Shown piece by piece: positions 24,101-34,100 of a DNA stretch of 64,000 bases. The stretch's first letter is position 1. The number at the start of each line of letters is the position of its first letter. The translations under genes and the position numbers were made by a program. Origin of the DNA: Branchiostoma floridae (lineage: Eukaryota > Chordata > Leptocardii > Amphioxiformes > Branchiostomatidae); assembly GCF_000003815.2 (NCBI RefSeq), contig NC_049992.1, positions 7,556,279 through 7,620,278 on the forward strand, given 5' to 3'. Below the pieces are notes generated by a model. That model was not told the DNA's origin. It saw only the letters and a list, made by a program, of their open reading frames with translations, and did no database searches.

Positions 24101-27100
24101 ATGACCTTATCAAAATGTAGAGGTTATACTTCATGTTCTACAGAACGATTTATCTTTCAATTATACTAATTACTCTGATCTTTACTGTAACAATCAGTAA
24201 CAGAATAAATTTCATGTGTCAACTTGTTATTATGTTTATTGCTTTTACGGGAAAGTTTACCGTAATGTTGTAAGGTGAACTCTCTTGAACAACTATTTCA
24301 ACATCATAAAATTAGGGTTATCAGTTATCACAGTCTCTATCGTTCTTTGGACCTTTAGATCCAGCTGGACCTGTCGGGCCTCCTGGACCTCCAGGAAAAA
24401 CGGGACCAGCCTACCCAAATGGAACCTCGATGTGTTTGAGACCAGCTGAAACACCAGAACCTCTTCAAACATCAGCACAATTTGAGTCGAATGAAGGTAA
24501 CACGACCATTCTCTTTTGTTCCATGCTCCTACGCAGAGGGACCACAGTCGTGTCGAAACTCCCTGTGGTCACCTCTGCTGTTTGGTGCACTCAGATCAGT
24601 TACTGACGCCCTGCTTATACTAAATATTAATGAAGTTACCCTTATATGAGCCGTTGGGATCGGGCGCAGGAGGATGGAGCTATGTAAGACGTAACATGAT
24701 TTGCTGATAGCGGTCTTTACGAGATGGCTTTCGTAAACAGAAAGCCCAACAAAGGCCTATTCTCTGATTGGCTGACAGCTGGTTTGTGGTGACGCTCACA
24801 GTAACTGCTGGTGGGCCTCCAGACAGCAGGGCCCCAATAGGCAGTTGGCTAGCCGTTGGGGACCGTGCGTAGGAGGATTTTGTTCATACAAATCAATCAT
24901 TTTAGGGTAAAGTTACATGTACAACCAAATTGGTTTTTAGTTGTTCAGTTGTTTACCTGGTTTCTAAGCTTTATGACTGCTTTTTCTTATCATTGTATTA
25001 TCCCGGGCGATGGTCGGAAATGGCCTTCAGTCTCACCAACTCAGGAACACACCGCCAGCCACCACTGGATAAAAACTCGGTTGATTTTTTCCTAAGCTAA
25101 AGCTAAGGGCACAACCCACCGTACGTGCAAATACGTGCTGTCTACGTGCAAAAACGTGGGCAATCTTTTGGGATCCGTAAGTGGTAAGTACCGCCTCCGT
25201 ACGAGCTCGTAAGGAATACGACGGATTTTGGAGCACGTAGACATGCAAGCCGAAGAACTTTACGTTCTGGCGAAACTTTTTGTGTCATCAGGCTAGCCGG
25301 CTGTGGATTCGCCCCCATACGTGCCAGTACGGGCGACGCGCCTGCCCTGCACAGCTAGAACGTTTTCAGAAATACGTGGCGGACGTGGCCTCCCAATAAA
25401 ACGTACCGACAAATTGCACGTACGTAGCTGTAGAGGTGAGCGGCCACCAGCTCTCGGTGCAGGGTGTCAGAAGATTGTGTAATTACAGGACCATCAGAGA
25501 TCATTTTGTCCTTGAAGTTAAAAATCGCTTTGATGCTCTCTCTGACCCAACAGACGACATAGAAACGACATATAACAACCTTGTCAAGGCCAACGAAGAT
25601 GTGTCACTCACAACCCTACCCAAGAGGGAGAAAAGGAAAACCACACCTTTTAGCCTGCACAAACAAGTCTCGGCCGCACGCAAGAAAGTGACGGAAGTTA
25701 CAAAACTCCATGAGAAAAGACCAACAAGACTTTCCCTTAAGAAAGTTACTAAAGCACAAAGAGAGCTAGATATCGCCTACGCTAGTGCTCAAGCAGAATA
25801 CATCAAAGGGAAAATAGACAAAATTAGCCTCCTGCATGCAACTAGACAATATGAAGCAGCATGGAAAACAATTAATGAACTCAGTGGACGGAAAGCCCAA
25901 CCTACAAGCAAGATAAAAGGAGGATCCCAAGAAAACAGGAAGGCCAACTGGCTCTCACACTTCAAGTCCTTACTTGGAGAAGTTCCCAAGTTACCACCTA
26001 ACCAACCGTTAAGAAGGATACAGGTGTCTGAAGAGCTTAATATATCAACTGAGCCCTTCTCACTAGAAGAACTTGAAGCCGCACTGGACTCTTTCTCTAA
26101 CAACAAATCCCCTGGACTTGACAACATCCCTACCATAATATGGAAGGATCCGGTATTCCATGATTTGCTTCTTCACCTGTGTAACAACACCTTCCTTACA
26201 CACAAACCTCCTTCTGCCTGGCTCAAAGGTGGTATTATTCCAGTACCCAAGAAAGGAGATTTGACTTCAGTTGCAAACTACCGTGGGATCACTCTTACTC
26301 CTATAGCTGCCAAGGTTTACAACAAGTTGCTACTTAACCGTCTAGTTCCTGCAGTAGACCCACTCTTAAGAAAGAACCAGAACGGCTTCCGAAGAGGTAG
26401 ATCCACCATAGCACAAATACTCTCCATCCGCAGAATAATAGAGGAAATGAGAAGATGCGACAGAAATCTTGTACTACTGTTTGTCGATTTCCGAAAGGCC
26501 TTCGACTCCATAGACAGAAACATTATGTTTGAGATACTTAGTCTGTATGGAATACCATTACCCATCGTCAGTGCAATCAAGGCACTATATACGAACACCA
26601 CTGCTACTGTGATAACTCCCGATGGTGAAACAAGCCCGTTTGAGGTCACAGCCGGTGTCCTGCAAGGAGACACATTAGCACCTTTTCTTTTCATCATAGT
26701 GCTTGACTATGTACTACGTCTCTCATTGGACAGCATGCAGGAAAAGGGTATAGAAATTCAACCTAGAAGAAGCAGTCGCCACTTAGCTGTGAATCTTACA
26801 GACCTAGATTTTGCAGACGATCTAGCACTGTTAACACACCTAGTCAAGGATGCTGAAGATCTTCTGCAGTCTCTCGAGAAAGCAGCGGCCCAAGTTGGAC
26901 TCTATTGTAATGCAGCAAAAACTGAATTCATAAAAACAAGTACAAGTATTACTATTGCACCAACTGATCTCAAATCCCTATCTGGAACTTGCCTAAAAGA
27001 AGTCGAGGACTTTAAGTATCTCGGGTCTTACATTATGAACTCAGAAAAGGACTTAAGCATTAGGAAAGCCATGGCCTGGAATGCTTGTAACAAACTGGAT

Positions 27101-28578
27101 AAGATCTGGCGCTCCAGCATAAACAACAAACTTAAGGTACAAGTCTTCCGCGCAGTAATAGAGCCCATTCTCCTGTATGGTGCTGAAACTTGGACCTTAA
27201 CAACTCGTCTGGAGAGGAAACTTGATGGTACGTACACACTACTCCTGCGCAAAGCACAGAACATTTGTTGGAAGCAGCACCCATCCATAAGGGACATTTA
27301 TGGAGATCTCCCGAGGGTCTCTCACAGACTCAGACAGAGACGGGCACAGTTTGCTGGACACTGCCTTCGGGCTAGTGAAGAGGTAGTTTCCTCACTCCTC
27401 TTGTGGAGGCCTCGAGGAAAAACTCACTCCCGGAAGCTGACCTTCCCGAGACTGCTTTCCAGGGATACCGGGCTAGCGGAGGAGGACCTGGCAGCGGTCA
27501 TGTCAGACAGGAAGGCGTGGGCTGAAGTAGTGCATGGACTTACCCCGTCCCCTCCGGGGGTCGACTAGGCAAGGCAAGGCAATTACAGGCTACTCAGTAG
27601 TCTGAACATCATTGGATGGATGAAATCGGACAAATAGTTTGTTCTTTACTTCATCAGGATCTACAGCGAACATCACCGACTTGGAGACCGGGCATTGAGG
27701 AAAACTTTGTGTGCCATCGTGCTGCGGATTCGCCCCCGTATACGTGCCAGTACGGGTGACGCACCTGCCCTGTACAGCCTGAACGTTTTCAGAAATACGT
27801 GGCGGACGTGGCCTCCTAAAAAAACATGCGGACAAATTGCACGTACGGCCGTTTGTACCCTTAGCTTTAGACACAATCATGAGCTACTTTGTCTACGTCT
27901 TCCACTTTCTTGCCGTCTTCTGTCCTCTGGGAGGACCTGTCTCTGCTCTATTTCCAAGAAATTTCTCAAATAATGACCAGTGACTTAAAGATTTCTAAAC
28001 ACCAGAAAAAGACATCTAGAAAAGAGCGTATCCGTATCATCTAGAGGGGCGATGTTGCAAATGCAAAGCATGCTTTCAATGTCACATTGTTTTGAGAGTT
28101 GAGGTCCACATCGTCCATCCCTATATGTATGATTGTTGTCAACGTTCACTTTTTTCTAGTTTCTTGTCCCAAAGGTTATTCGAATCTACGTGGAGCCTGC
28201 TACAAAGCGTTCAACACCTTGGTGAACTTCGGGGACGCTATCCTGCACTGTCGTCTGGATGGTGGTACACTCGCCATGCCCCGGGACCCGGCCACCAACG
28301 ACTTCCTCATCTCCCTCAAAAACCACGTCAACCCCAATGCCCGCTTCTGGATTGGACTGCACGACCAGCGAAGGGAAGGACACTTCGAGTGGATGGATGG
28401 AGTTGCACTTGGAAGGTACAAGCCGTGGGATTCACATCAACCAGATGATGCTAAAGACAAGGAGGACTGCGTTCAATACTTTATGTACACTGAGTCCCGC
28501 TTTGGAGCAAACAAGTGGAATGATGCTGACTGCAATGATCCATTTCCCTTCATATGCCAGGTGACTCCAGATGCCTGA
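21112..28578 (+). CDS. Type II membrane C-type lectin with short collagen stub
   Basis: Six exons: 21112-21160 (ATG), 22119-22214, 23270-23383, 23975-24058, 24359-24496 and 28160-28578 (stop). All introns are phase 1 and the total of 900 nt encodes 299 residues. Order: cytoplasmic tail with NPVYVTR, signal anchor PFVLVVIVVFVALLA, an 84-nt helical spacer (IALSNEMSELRVQNQQ), about five collagen triplets ([16 protein letters not shown]), a linker with a Cys, then a C-type lectin domain (CPKGYSNLRGACYKAF, WIGL, QPDD, EDC, WNDADC, FICQ). The QPD and WND motifs are those of galactose-type, calcium-dependent lectins. The predicted protein is a surface receptor with an extracellular lectin head. The last intron contains a composite transposon and a LINE. 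The paralogue at 31118-37054 has the same exon plan. Confidence 0.88.
21723..21981. other. Assembly gap (259 N) inside a foldback repeat
   Basis: The gap lies between inverted copies of CTTCGAACGGGGCTGG (about 21680 and 22050), in intron 1 of the plus-strand lectin gene. The right flank (GCACAAGAGAACCTAGCCAA) is the complement of the left flank of the gap at 15718, so a repeat family probably broke the assembly twice. Confidence 0.95.
22265..22442. mobile_element. MITE, TACAGTAGAAGCC family
   Basis: Inverted ends TACAGTAGAAGCC and GGCTTCTACTGTA with related TTGCAC/GTGCAA inner motifs, 178 bp, in an intron of the plus-strand lectin gene. No coding capacity. Confidence 0.85.
25490..27568 (+). 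CDS. Reverse transcriptase, C-terminal part of a LINE polyprotein
   Basis: An uninterrupted frame of about 690 codons encodes a non-LTR reverse transcriptase. Visible in order: finger motif SPGLDNIP, VPKKGDLTSVANYRGITL, NQNGFRRGRST, catalytic motif A LLFVDFRKAFDS, motif B GVLQGDTLAPFLF, catalytic motif C DLDFADDLALL with the two aspartates, the thumb VEDFKYLGSYI, and a C-terminal region LLYGAETWTL...QRRAQFAGHCLRA. All catalytic residues appear intact. There is no native start codon: the element is truncated, and the frame merely stays open into the flank. Class is judged from these motifs and the short GGCAA tail. Confidence 0.92.
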   Translation, partial: TIRDHFVLEVKNRFDALSDPTDDIETTYNNLVKANEDVSLTTLPKREKRKTTPFSLHKQVSAARKKVTEVTKLHEKRPTRLSLKKVTKAQRELDIAYASAQAEYIKGKIDKISLLHATRQYEAAWKTINELSGRKAQPTSKIKGGSQENRKANWLSHFKSLLGEVPKLPPNQPLRRIQVSEELNISTEPFSLEELEAALDSFSNNKSPGLDNIPTIIWKDPVFHDLLLHLCNNTFLTHKPPSAWLKGGIIPVPKKGDLTSVANYRGITLTPIAAKVYNKLLLNRLVPAVDPLLRKNQNGFRRGRSTIAQILSIRRIIEEMRRCDRNLVLLFVDFRKAFDSIDRNIMFEILSLYGIPLPIVSAIKALYTNTTATVITPDGETSPFEVTAGVLQGDTLAPFLFIIVLDYVLRLSLDSMQEKGIEIQPRRSSRHLAVNLTDLDFADDLALLTHLVKDAEDLLQSLEKAAAQVGLYCNAAKTEFIKTSTSITIAPTDLKSLSGTCLKEVEDFKYLGSYIMNSEKDLSIRKAMAWNACNKLDKIWRSSINNKLKVQVFRAVIEPILLYGAETWTLTTRLERKLDGTYTLLLRKAQNICWKQHPSIRDIYGDLPRVSHRLRQRRAQFAGHCLRASEEVVSSLLLWRPRGKTHSRKLTFPRLLSRDTGLAEEDLAAVMSDRKAWAEVVHGLTPSPPGVD
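25490..27580 (+). mobile_element. 5'-truncated non-LTR retrotransposon (RTE-like) with target duplication
   Basis: The insertion is flanked by AATTACAGG at 25481-25489 and again at 27581-27589, a 9-bp target-site duplication. The uninterrupted counterpart of the target occurs near 3931. The 3' end follows the stop codon within about 12 bp and consists of GGCAA repeats, a trait of RTE-type LINEs. The 5' end lacks the endonuclease domain, as expected from incomplete reverse transcription. The intact frame implies a recent insertion. Confidence 0.88.
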
Positions 28579-29638
28579 CGCCATTTCAAGCTATCATCAA
28601 CACTATTTATACTATGCTCACTAAGGTTTCATTCATGTGTCACGTATCTTAGGTGCGAAAAAGTAATCGGCTGCATGGACCTTTGTTAATGATTTAGTTG
28701 TGAGAAATTTAGATGAGCCCAACTGACTTCTTCTGGATACGTTGCAAACTTATTATTGAATTGTTTGGGCCAGTTCATTCAGTGACGTTGAAGAGGAGTT
28801 ATGGATGCCACTCGAAATGTCCGGAAGTAATTCTCCGTTTTAATCCATTTGTGGAGATTGGATGGTTTTCTTCTAGATGTTTTAAGGGTTATATTGTGAG
28901 TTATAATTACACTACGAAGAAGTCATCAATGGGTTATAATCCACTGTCATTAAGAAGAGTAATCACACAATGCTTAAGCCCATTCTTAGAAACCATGCGA
29001 AATCAACCTGTGGAAGGAGCTTTCTGTATGTTGTATTATGGAAATACAGTAATGGAATTTTTCGAACTTGGGAAATGTGATGTTTGGAGACAATTGTTTT
29101 ACGACTTTCTAAGGTACAATTGAAATACAATGCTTCATTACACACTTTATTCACGTGATTGTGAGATAAAAGGGCGATGCTTTTCAATTGTTTATAATAG
29201 TTGTGTTATAATGATGATCATTGTGTAACCGTTTACCTTGTCAGAATGTACATAAGTGGAATGACTCTGTGATTCCAACAGTAATTGTAGTCTGTAAACA
29301 AATGTGTCATTATGGATTTCTATAATCATAACCAGAATTCTGTATGTTCATATTAATATTTCATATAGACATGTGGTATCCTTGATCATGATTGTACTTG
29401 TAGAAGAGACAGTAACTATATCTGTAGTAGTAAAAATGAAACTAGTTTGATAGTAAAAGTGCCCCAATGTGGTAGCCATGACTGTAGTTGTCAACTCGGT
29501 AAGTGATACGAGTTTGCCACACAAATGTCTGTCTGCGCACCTCTTGAATACAGAAATAAAAGGCTTGTTGGCTGTGATACCATGTTTTGTTGCTTCTATT
29601 CTTGTTACACCGTCTATTGTGAAAATCTAGCCATCAAG

Positions 29639-29688
<50 letters not shown>

Positions 29689-31117
29689 GTGTGTGTGTGT
29701 GTGTGCGGGGGGTGGCGGTGAGCCCAGTCTAGGGTTTACTTCTAAGATATTGTGTACATATTTAAGTAATCAAATCCACGTTCACAAATTAATCTTGAGT
29801 GATTTTGCTTGTTTCATAGCAAATTGTTTCATAGCGACATCTGTCCTGCAGTACAATGTGAACCAGTCAGAATTGCCCTGAAGAAGGTGACAGACGGTCA
29901 CCGAAACGTCGGTGAGAATAAAGCATTGGTTGTGTAAAAAGAGTCTCTTTATTTAGTATATCTTTAGTCTAGTAATGAAGGTTTCAATGTACCAATGATG
30001 GAAAGTTTCTAGGACTCCAATGGCATCATGAATGAATGCAAAATTAGGCCATCAGGTAACCCATTAAAATGCATTGTTTTGTCCTTTTTTGGTCCTTTTC
30101 TATCATATGGGACTAAGAATGGTAGAGACGTGACAAAGTTAAACTCAATCAGTCTTTCTTTATTAGCTTCTAAGATGTTGTACACTTATTTCAAGTAATT
30201 CTGTTGAGATATTGCTAAAATTGCCAGTTATATGCAGGTACACCACATTGGTTGTGTTATGTTGAAAGAACTTCAAACGCCGTTTCACTTGTCTTCACAT
30301 TGGAGATTTCTAACTTCAAACCACATGGTTTTGATATGTCAAAACTTCTTTTGTTATTTCATATCTTAAGTATTTTTTTACAGATTTATGGTGTGTCCTA
30401 CAACTTGATATAAAAGGATGTTGACAAACTACAGGAAGGGCCTGCCTTCCGGCTACAACAATGCATCAATCCGCATAATGTGCACTAAAAAAGATAAATG
30501 TAAAATGATTACATCATTTAGTGCTATAGAAAGATCATGCAACAATTCTTAAGTCTTGGTGAAAAAAGTCTGACAGATATTAACATACAAACATTCTTCT
30601 TGTATACATTCCATAATGACTCATACTAAAACATATAGTTTTACAGGGCCATTTCCAATTCCCTTGCTTTGTTACTTTACAGCGAAGTATCATCACTTAT
30701 ACAGTACCATACAGAGCCATCTCACTTGTGCAATTAGAGCTATGTCACTGAAGTACATTGTTACAAAGTCATCTGTTGCAAAACTACCCTTGCTGCAAGA
30801 CAATGTTATAATTAGCTGAAACACATCACCCTTCTGTCTTACATTCATTTGAAAAAGATGCATAATAAATCCATTTGATCATCACATGGTTTTCAAAAAT
30901 CCCAAAAATGCAAATATAAGATAACATACAGAAATTGAAAAAAAGAACAGTGGTCATTTAATGAATGAATCAATGAAGGACCTTTATATTGTACATTCAT
31001 TCCTAGGCCTCGACGGGCTAGGTATAGGTCACTGATAACAGGCATAACAGAATAATGAGCATGGTCAAGTGAAAGCTGATGACAGCGAAGTATTGAATGA
31101 GAAGAAACGGTAAGCTT
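28579..31117. other. Space between tail-to-tail lectin genes
   Basis: Holds both 3' flanks. There are AATAAA sequences near 29552 and 29915 and a long (GT)n run. Open frames such as the one at about 28.7-29.1 kb show no motif and are not called. No other gene seen. Confidence 0.5.
29640..29706. repeat. (GT)n microsatellite
   Basis: About 67 bp of GT dinucleotides with one GC interruption. Confidence 0.95.
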
Positions 31118-34100
31118 TTATGAAGTATCTGGAGTCACTTGGCATATGAAGAGATAAGGAATGCTGCAGTCTGCGTCATTCCACGTATTTGCCCCCCAAT
31201 TGGTATCCATGGAGCTGAAATAGTGGACACAGTCCTCCCCCCAATGCCGATCATCTGGTTGCTTTGCGCCCCACGACTTGTATCTCCGAAGGCCAAGTAG
31301 TCTACCATCCATCCACTCGAAGCGTCCTTCCCTGCGCCGGTCGTGCAGGCCAAACCAGAAGCAGGACTCGGAGTTGACGTGGTTTTTGAGAGAGATGAGG
31401 AATTCGTTGGTGGCCGGGTCCCGGGGCATGGCGAGTGTACCACCATCCAGACGACAGTGCAGGGTAGCGTCCCCGAAGTTCGCCGGGGTGTTGAACGCCT
31501 TGTAGTAGATTCCACGCCGCCACGCATAACCTTTCAGAAAAGATGTTAGCAACAAAGTTTGAGTATTGCTAAGTAAGACTAGAAATGCAACATTTTTGCT
31601 GAAATGCAGAATGTTTTTTCCATAGCCTTTTGTCAAGCCACTCGCACACAGTACTGTGTCATTTAGGCTCGGTCTGTAATATTGTGTGAGATTAGAAAAT
31701 ATATCTATATCTACTTGGTTTTTAAACCAGGTCATTATAATAATTATACTATACCGCCAGGCTCACCCTATAGTATTGCGTTCATATTTGCAACAACAGC
31801 TAATATATAACCTAAGCTCTGATTGACTACTGATTGCTAACATTTGCAACAACAGCTAATATCTAACCTAAGCTCTGATTGGCTACTGACAGCAGAAGAA
31901 AGAAAAACACACCAGCAAAAACAATATGTACACATGTATTTCCCTCCCGATGAAAACATGATAAGACATAATAAGCAACGTTTCCCTTCTGGGTGATCTT
32001 AATTCTTGAATTTCTTCAATTCTTTACTTAGAGACACATGAAATGATAAAAAAGATGAATCATAAAAAACTTCGACAAGAGATAAAACACCATATCATCA
32101 AATGTTATAATTGTACTCTACATCGTGTGCTCATGATAAAAAACTTACCTTTATCCGACATGAACCGTGCGGCACTTTGGCGATGTTGGCGTGGTCCGAC
32201 AGGTTCCAGACACATGCTGTTGGAGCCGGGTGGGCCCACGGATCCCGCCAATGCTTTGGGGCCCATGCGTCCACGGGGTCCATGGGCCCCACGAGGTCCA
32301 GGAGGCCCGGCAATCCCTGGCCCATCCGGCTCTGTGGGAACACGGGCTCCACAAGGTCCAGGTGGACCGGCCATTCGATGGGGACCCATGGGTCCACGGG
32401 CTCCTCGGGGTCCAGGAGGTCCAGGAAGTCCGGGAAACCCTGTCCCATCCGGCCCCATGGGTCCCCTTTCTCCTGGAAGTCCAGGAGGCCCGGGAAATCC
32501 AGGTCGAGCTGGCCCCATGGGTCCCCTTTCTCCTGGAGGTCCAGGAGGCCCGGGAAACCCAGGTCCAGCTACACCCACGGGTCCCCTTTCTCCGGGAGGT
32601 CCAGGGGGACCGGGAGTTCCGGCAGACCGAGGGCCTGCTGGGCCCATGGAGCCCTTCTCTCCCGGAGGTCCAGGAGGCCCCACAGACACAGGGCCAGCCG
32701 GCCCCATGGGTCCCCTTTCTCCTGGAGGTCCAGGAAACCCAGGCTCTCCTGGCCCCATGGGCCCCTTTTGTCCTGGGTTACCAGGAATCCCTGGTAAACC
32801 AGGGGGACCTGGGGGACCAGGTGGTCCCAGACTCCCCAAAGAGGCCGGAGACACACCAGTTCCTGAAAGACGATAGATTTGGTGTTTATAATGATAATCT
32901 TTATGGCATATTCATGCCCGAGGGCTAAATGCACAAAAGGACCACATGTGGTCTTATGGATGCAGAGGAAAAACTTAACTTATACAATGATTTTAAACTA
33001 GGCTAAATGGAAAAGTAACTAATACACTATGTGTTACAATCTCTAATGGCTGCATCTAGTATGTTCTTCTCTCTTTTTGAAACACATGGAGGCATATTTA
33101 CATATTGCGTCAATAGCATAATCGTCCTTGCATGACATCAACTATTTAAACAAGTCTTGTTTTGACATTTTCTTACAGTTATTGTCTATTTGTAAAGTAT
33201 TAAATAGGGATTGGCGTTCGTATTCATATAATGTACACTCTAGTAAAAATGTGTCTCGTCTTCAAGATACAAGTGGTCACAGAATTTATATGTTCTATCA
33301 TTTAAAGGAGTACGGTTATGCTTGCCGGATTCTATATGTAACGGATGGTCACTTATGCGAAATTTACACATAGCTGTGCGATGTTCAAAGCTTGAGATGC
33401 TAAGGTATTAAAGTTTCTCTTTCATATGTCTCTTTATAAAACACACAGTAACGTACAAACTATACATACATCACAGGGAATTCTTATAAAAAGCACTGTG
33501 AATGTGGCAAAAGCGTAAGATGTCACTCTCTTTATTTTCATGGTCTAGCTAGAATTATCACTGTACAATATCAGTAGCCTCTACNNNNNNNNNNNNNNNN
33601 NNNNNNNNNNNNNNNNNNNNNNNNNNNNNNNNNNNNNNNNNNNNNNNNNNNNNNNNNNNNNNNNNNNNNNNNNNNNNNNNNNNNNNNNNNNNNNNNNNNN
33701 NNNNNNNNNNNNNNNNNNNNNNNNGGTAGAGGCTACAATATCAGGGCACACGGTAAACACGATACTTACGGTAAAGTTCCGTGTGAAGTAGCTCCGCCAG
33801 TCTGTCCTTTGACGTAAGCTTGGCCATCTCATCAGAAAGTGCCATCACCTTAGCTGTGTTCAAACAAGAAGAAAAATGTATGTCATCGTGTTCTGTAGGT
33901 GGAGGGACCGGAATTCTTTTTTCTGCCACTCGACCTGAATGTTGATTTCTTTTTCTTTTTCTTAGCGAAATATGTCACAAATATAAAATTCCTTTTATAA
34001 TATCTGCCACTGACACATAATGAACTTCATTTGCATAATTGATTGTCAATTTTATATTCAAATACAAAATTCCCGTTATTTAGCACTGTTGTAGCAATAT

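Larger units (their letters stand above)
25101..27867. mobile_element. Composite MITE carrying a TPR-gene exon fragment, split by a LINE
   Basis: The left end AGCTAAGGGCACAACCC and the right end GTACCCTTAGCTT are the same inverted repeats as in the element at 3553-3880. After the left MITE half come 25436-25489 and 27581-27694, which copy the TPR-gene sequence right of its MITE: intron 2 and the start of exon 3 (GAACATCACCGACTTGGAGA). At about 27695 it switches back to MITE sequence (AAAACTTTGTGTGCC). Without the inserted LINE (25490-27580) the unit is about 680 bp. It lies in the last intron of the plus-strand lectin gene. Confidence 0.75.

Noticed and set aside
25436-25489. Frame upstream of the reverse transcriptase as the true N-terminus
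   Set aside because: It begins at GTG in captured host intron sequence upstream of the target duplication, so it is not part of the element.
28713-29123. 136-codon open frame after the plus-strand lectin gene
   Set aside because: No recognised motif, no splice signals, and it lies in the presumed 3' flank.
29873-29920. Hammerhead-ribozyme-like core: CTGAAGA, a GGTGAC/GTCACC stem, then GAAAC
   Set aside because: CUGANGA, stem II and GAAA fit, but I found no pairing for stems I and III and no suitable cleavage triplet. More likely a hairpin in a dispersed repeat.
32043-32928. Long Gly/Pro-rich open frames on the plus strand
   Set aside because: They lie antisense to the collagen exon. GGN/CCN codons read as Pro/Gly on both strands. 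Splice sites, phase and the lectin context support the minus strand only.
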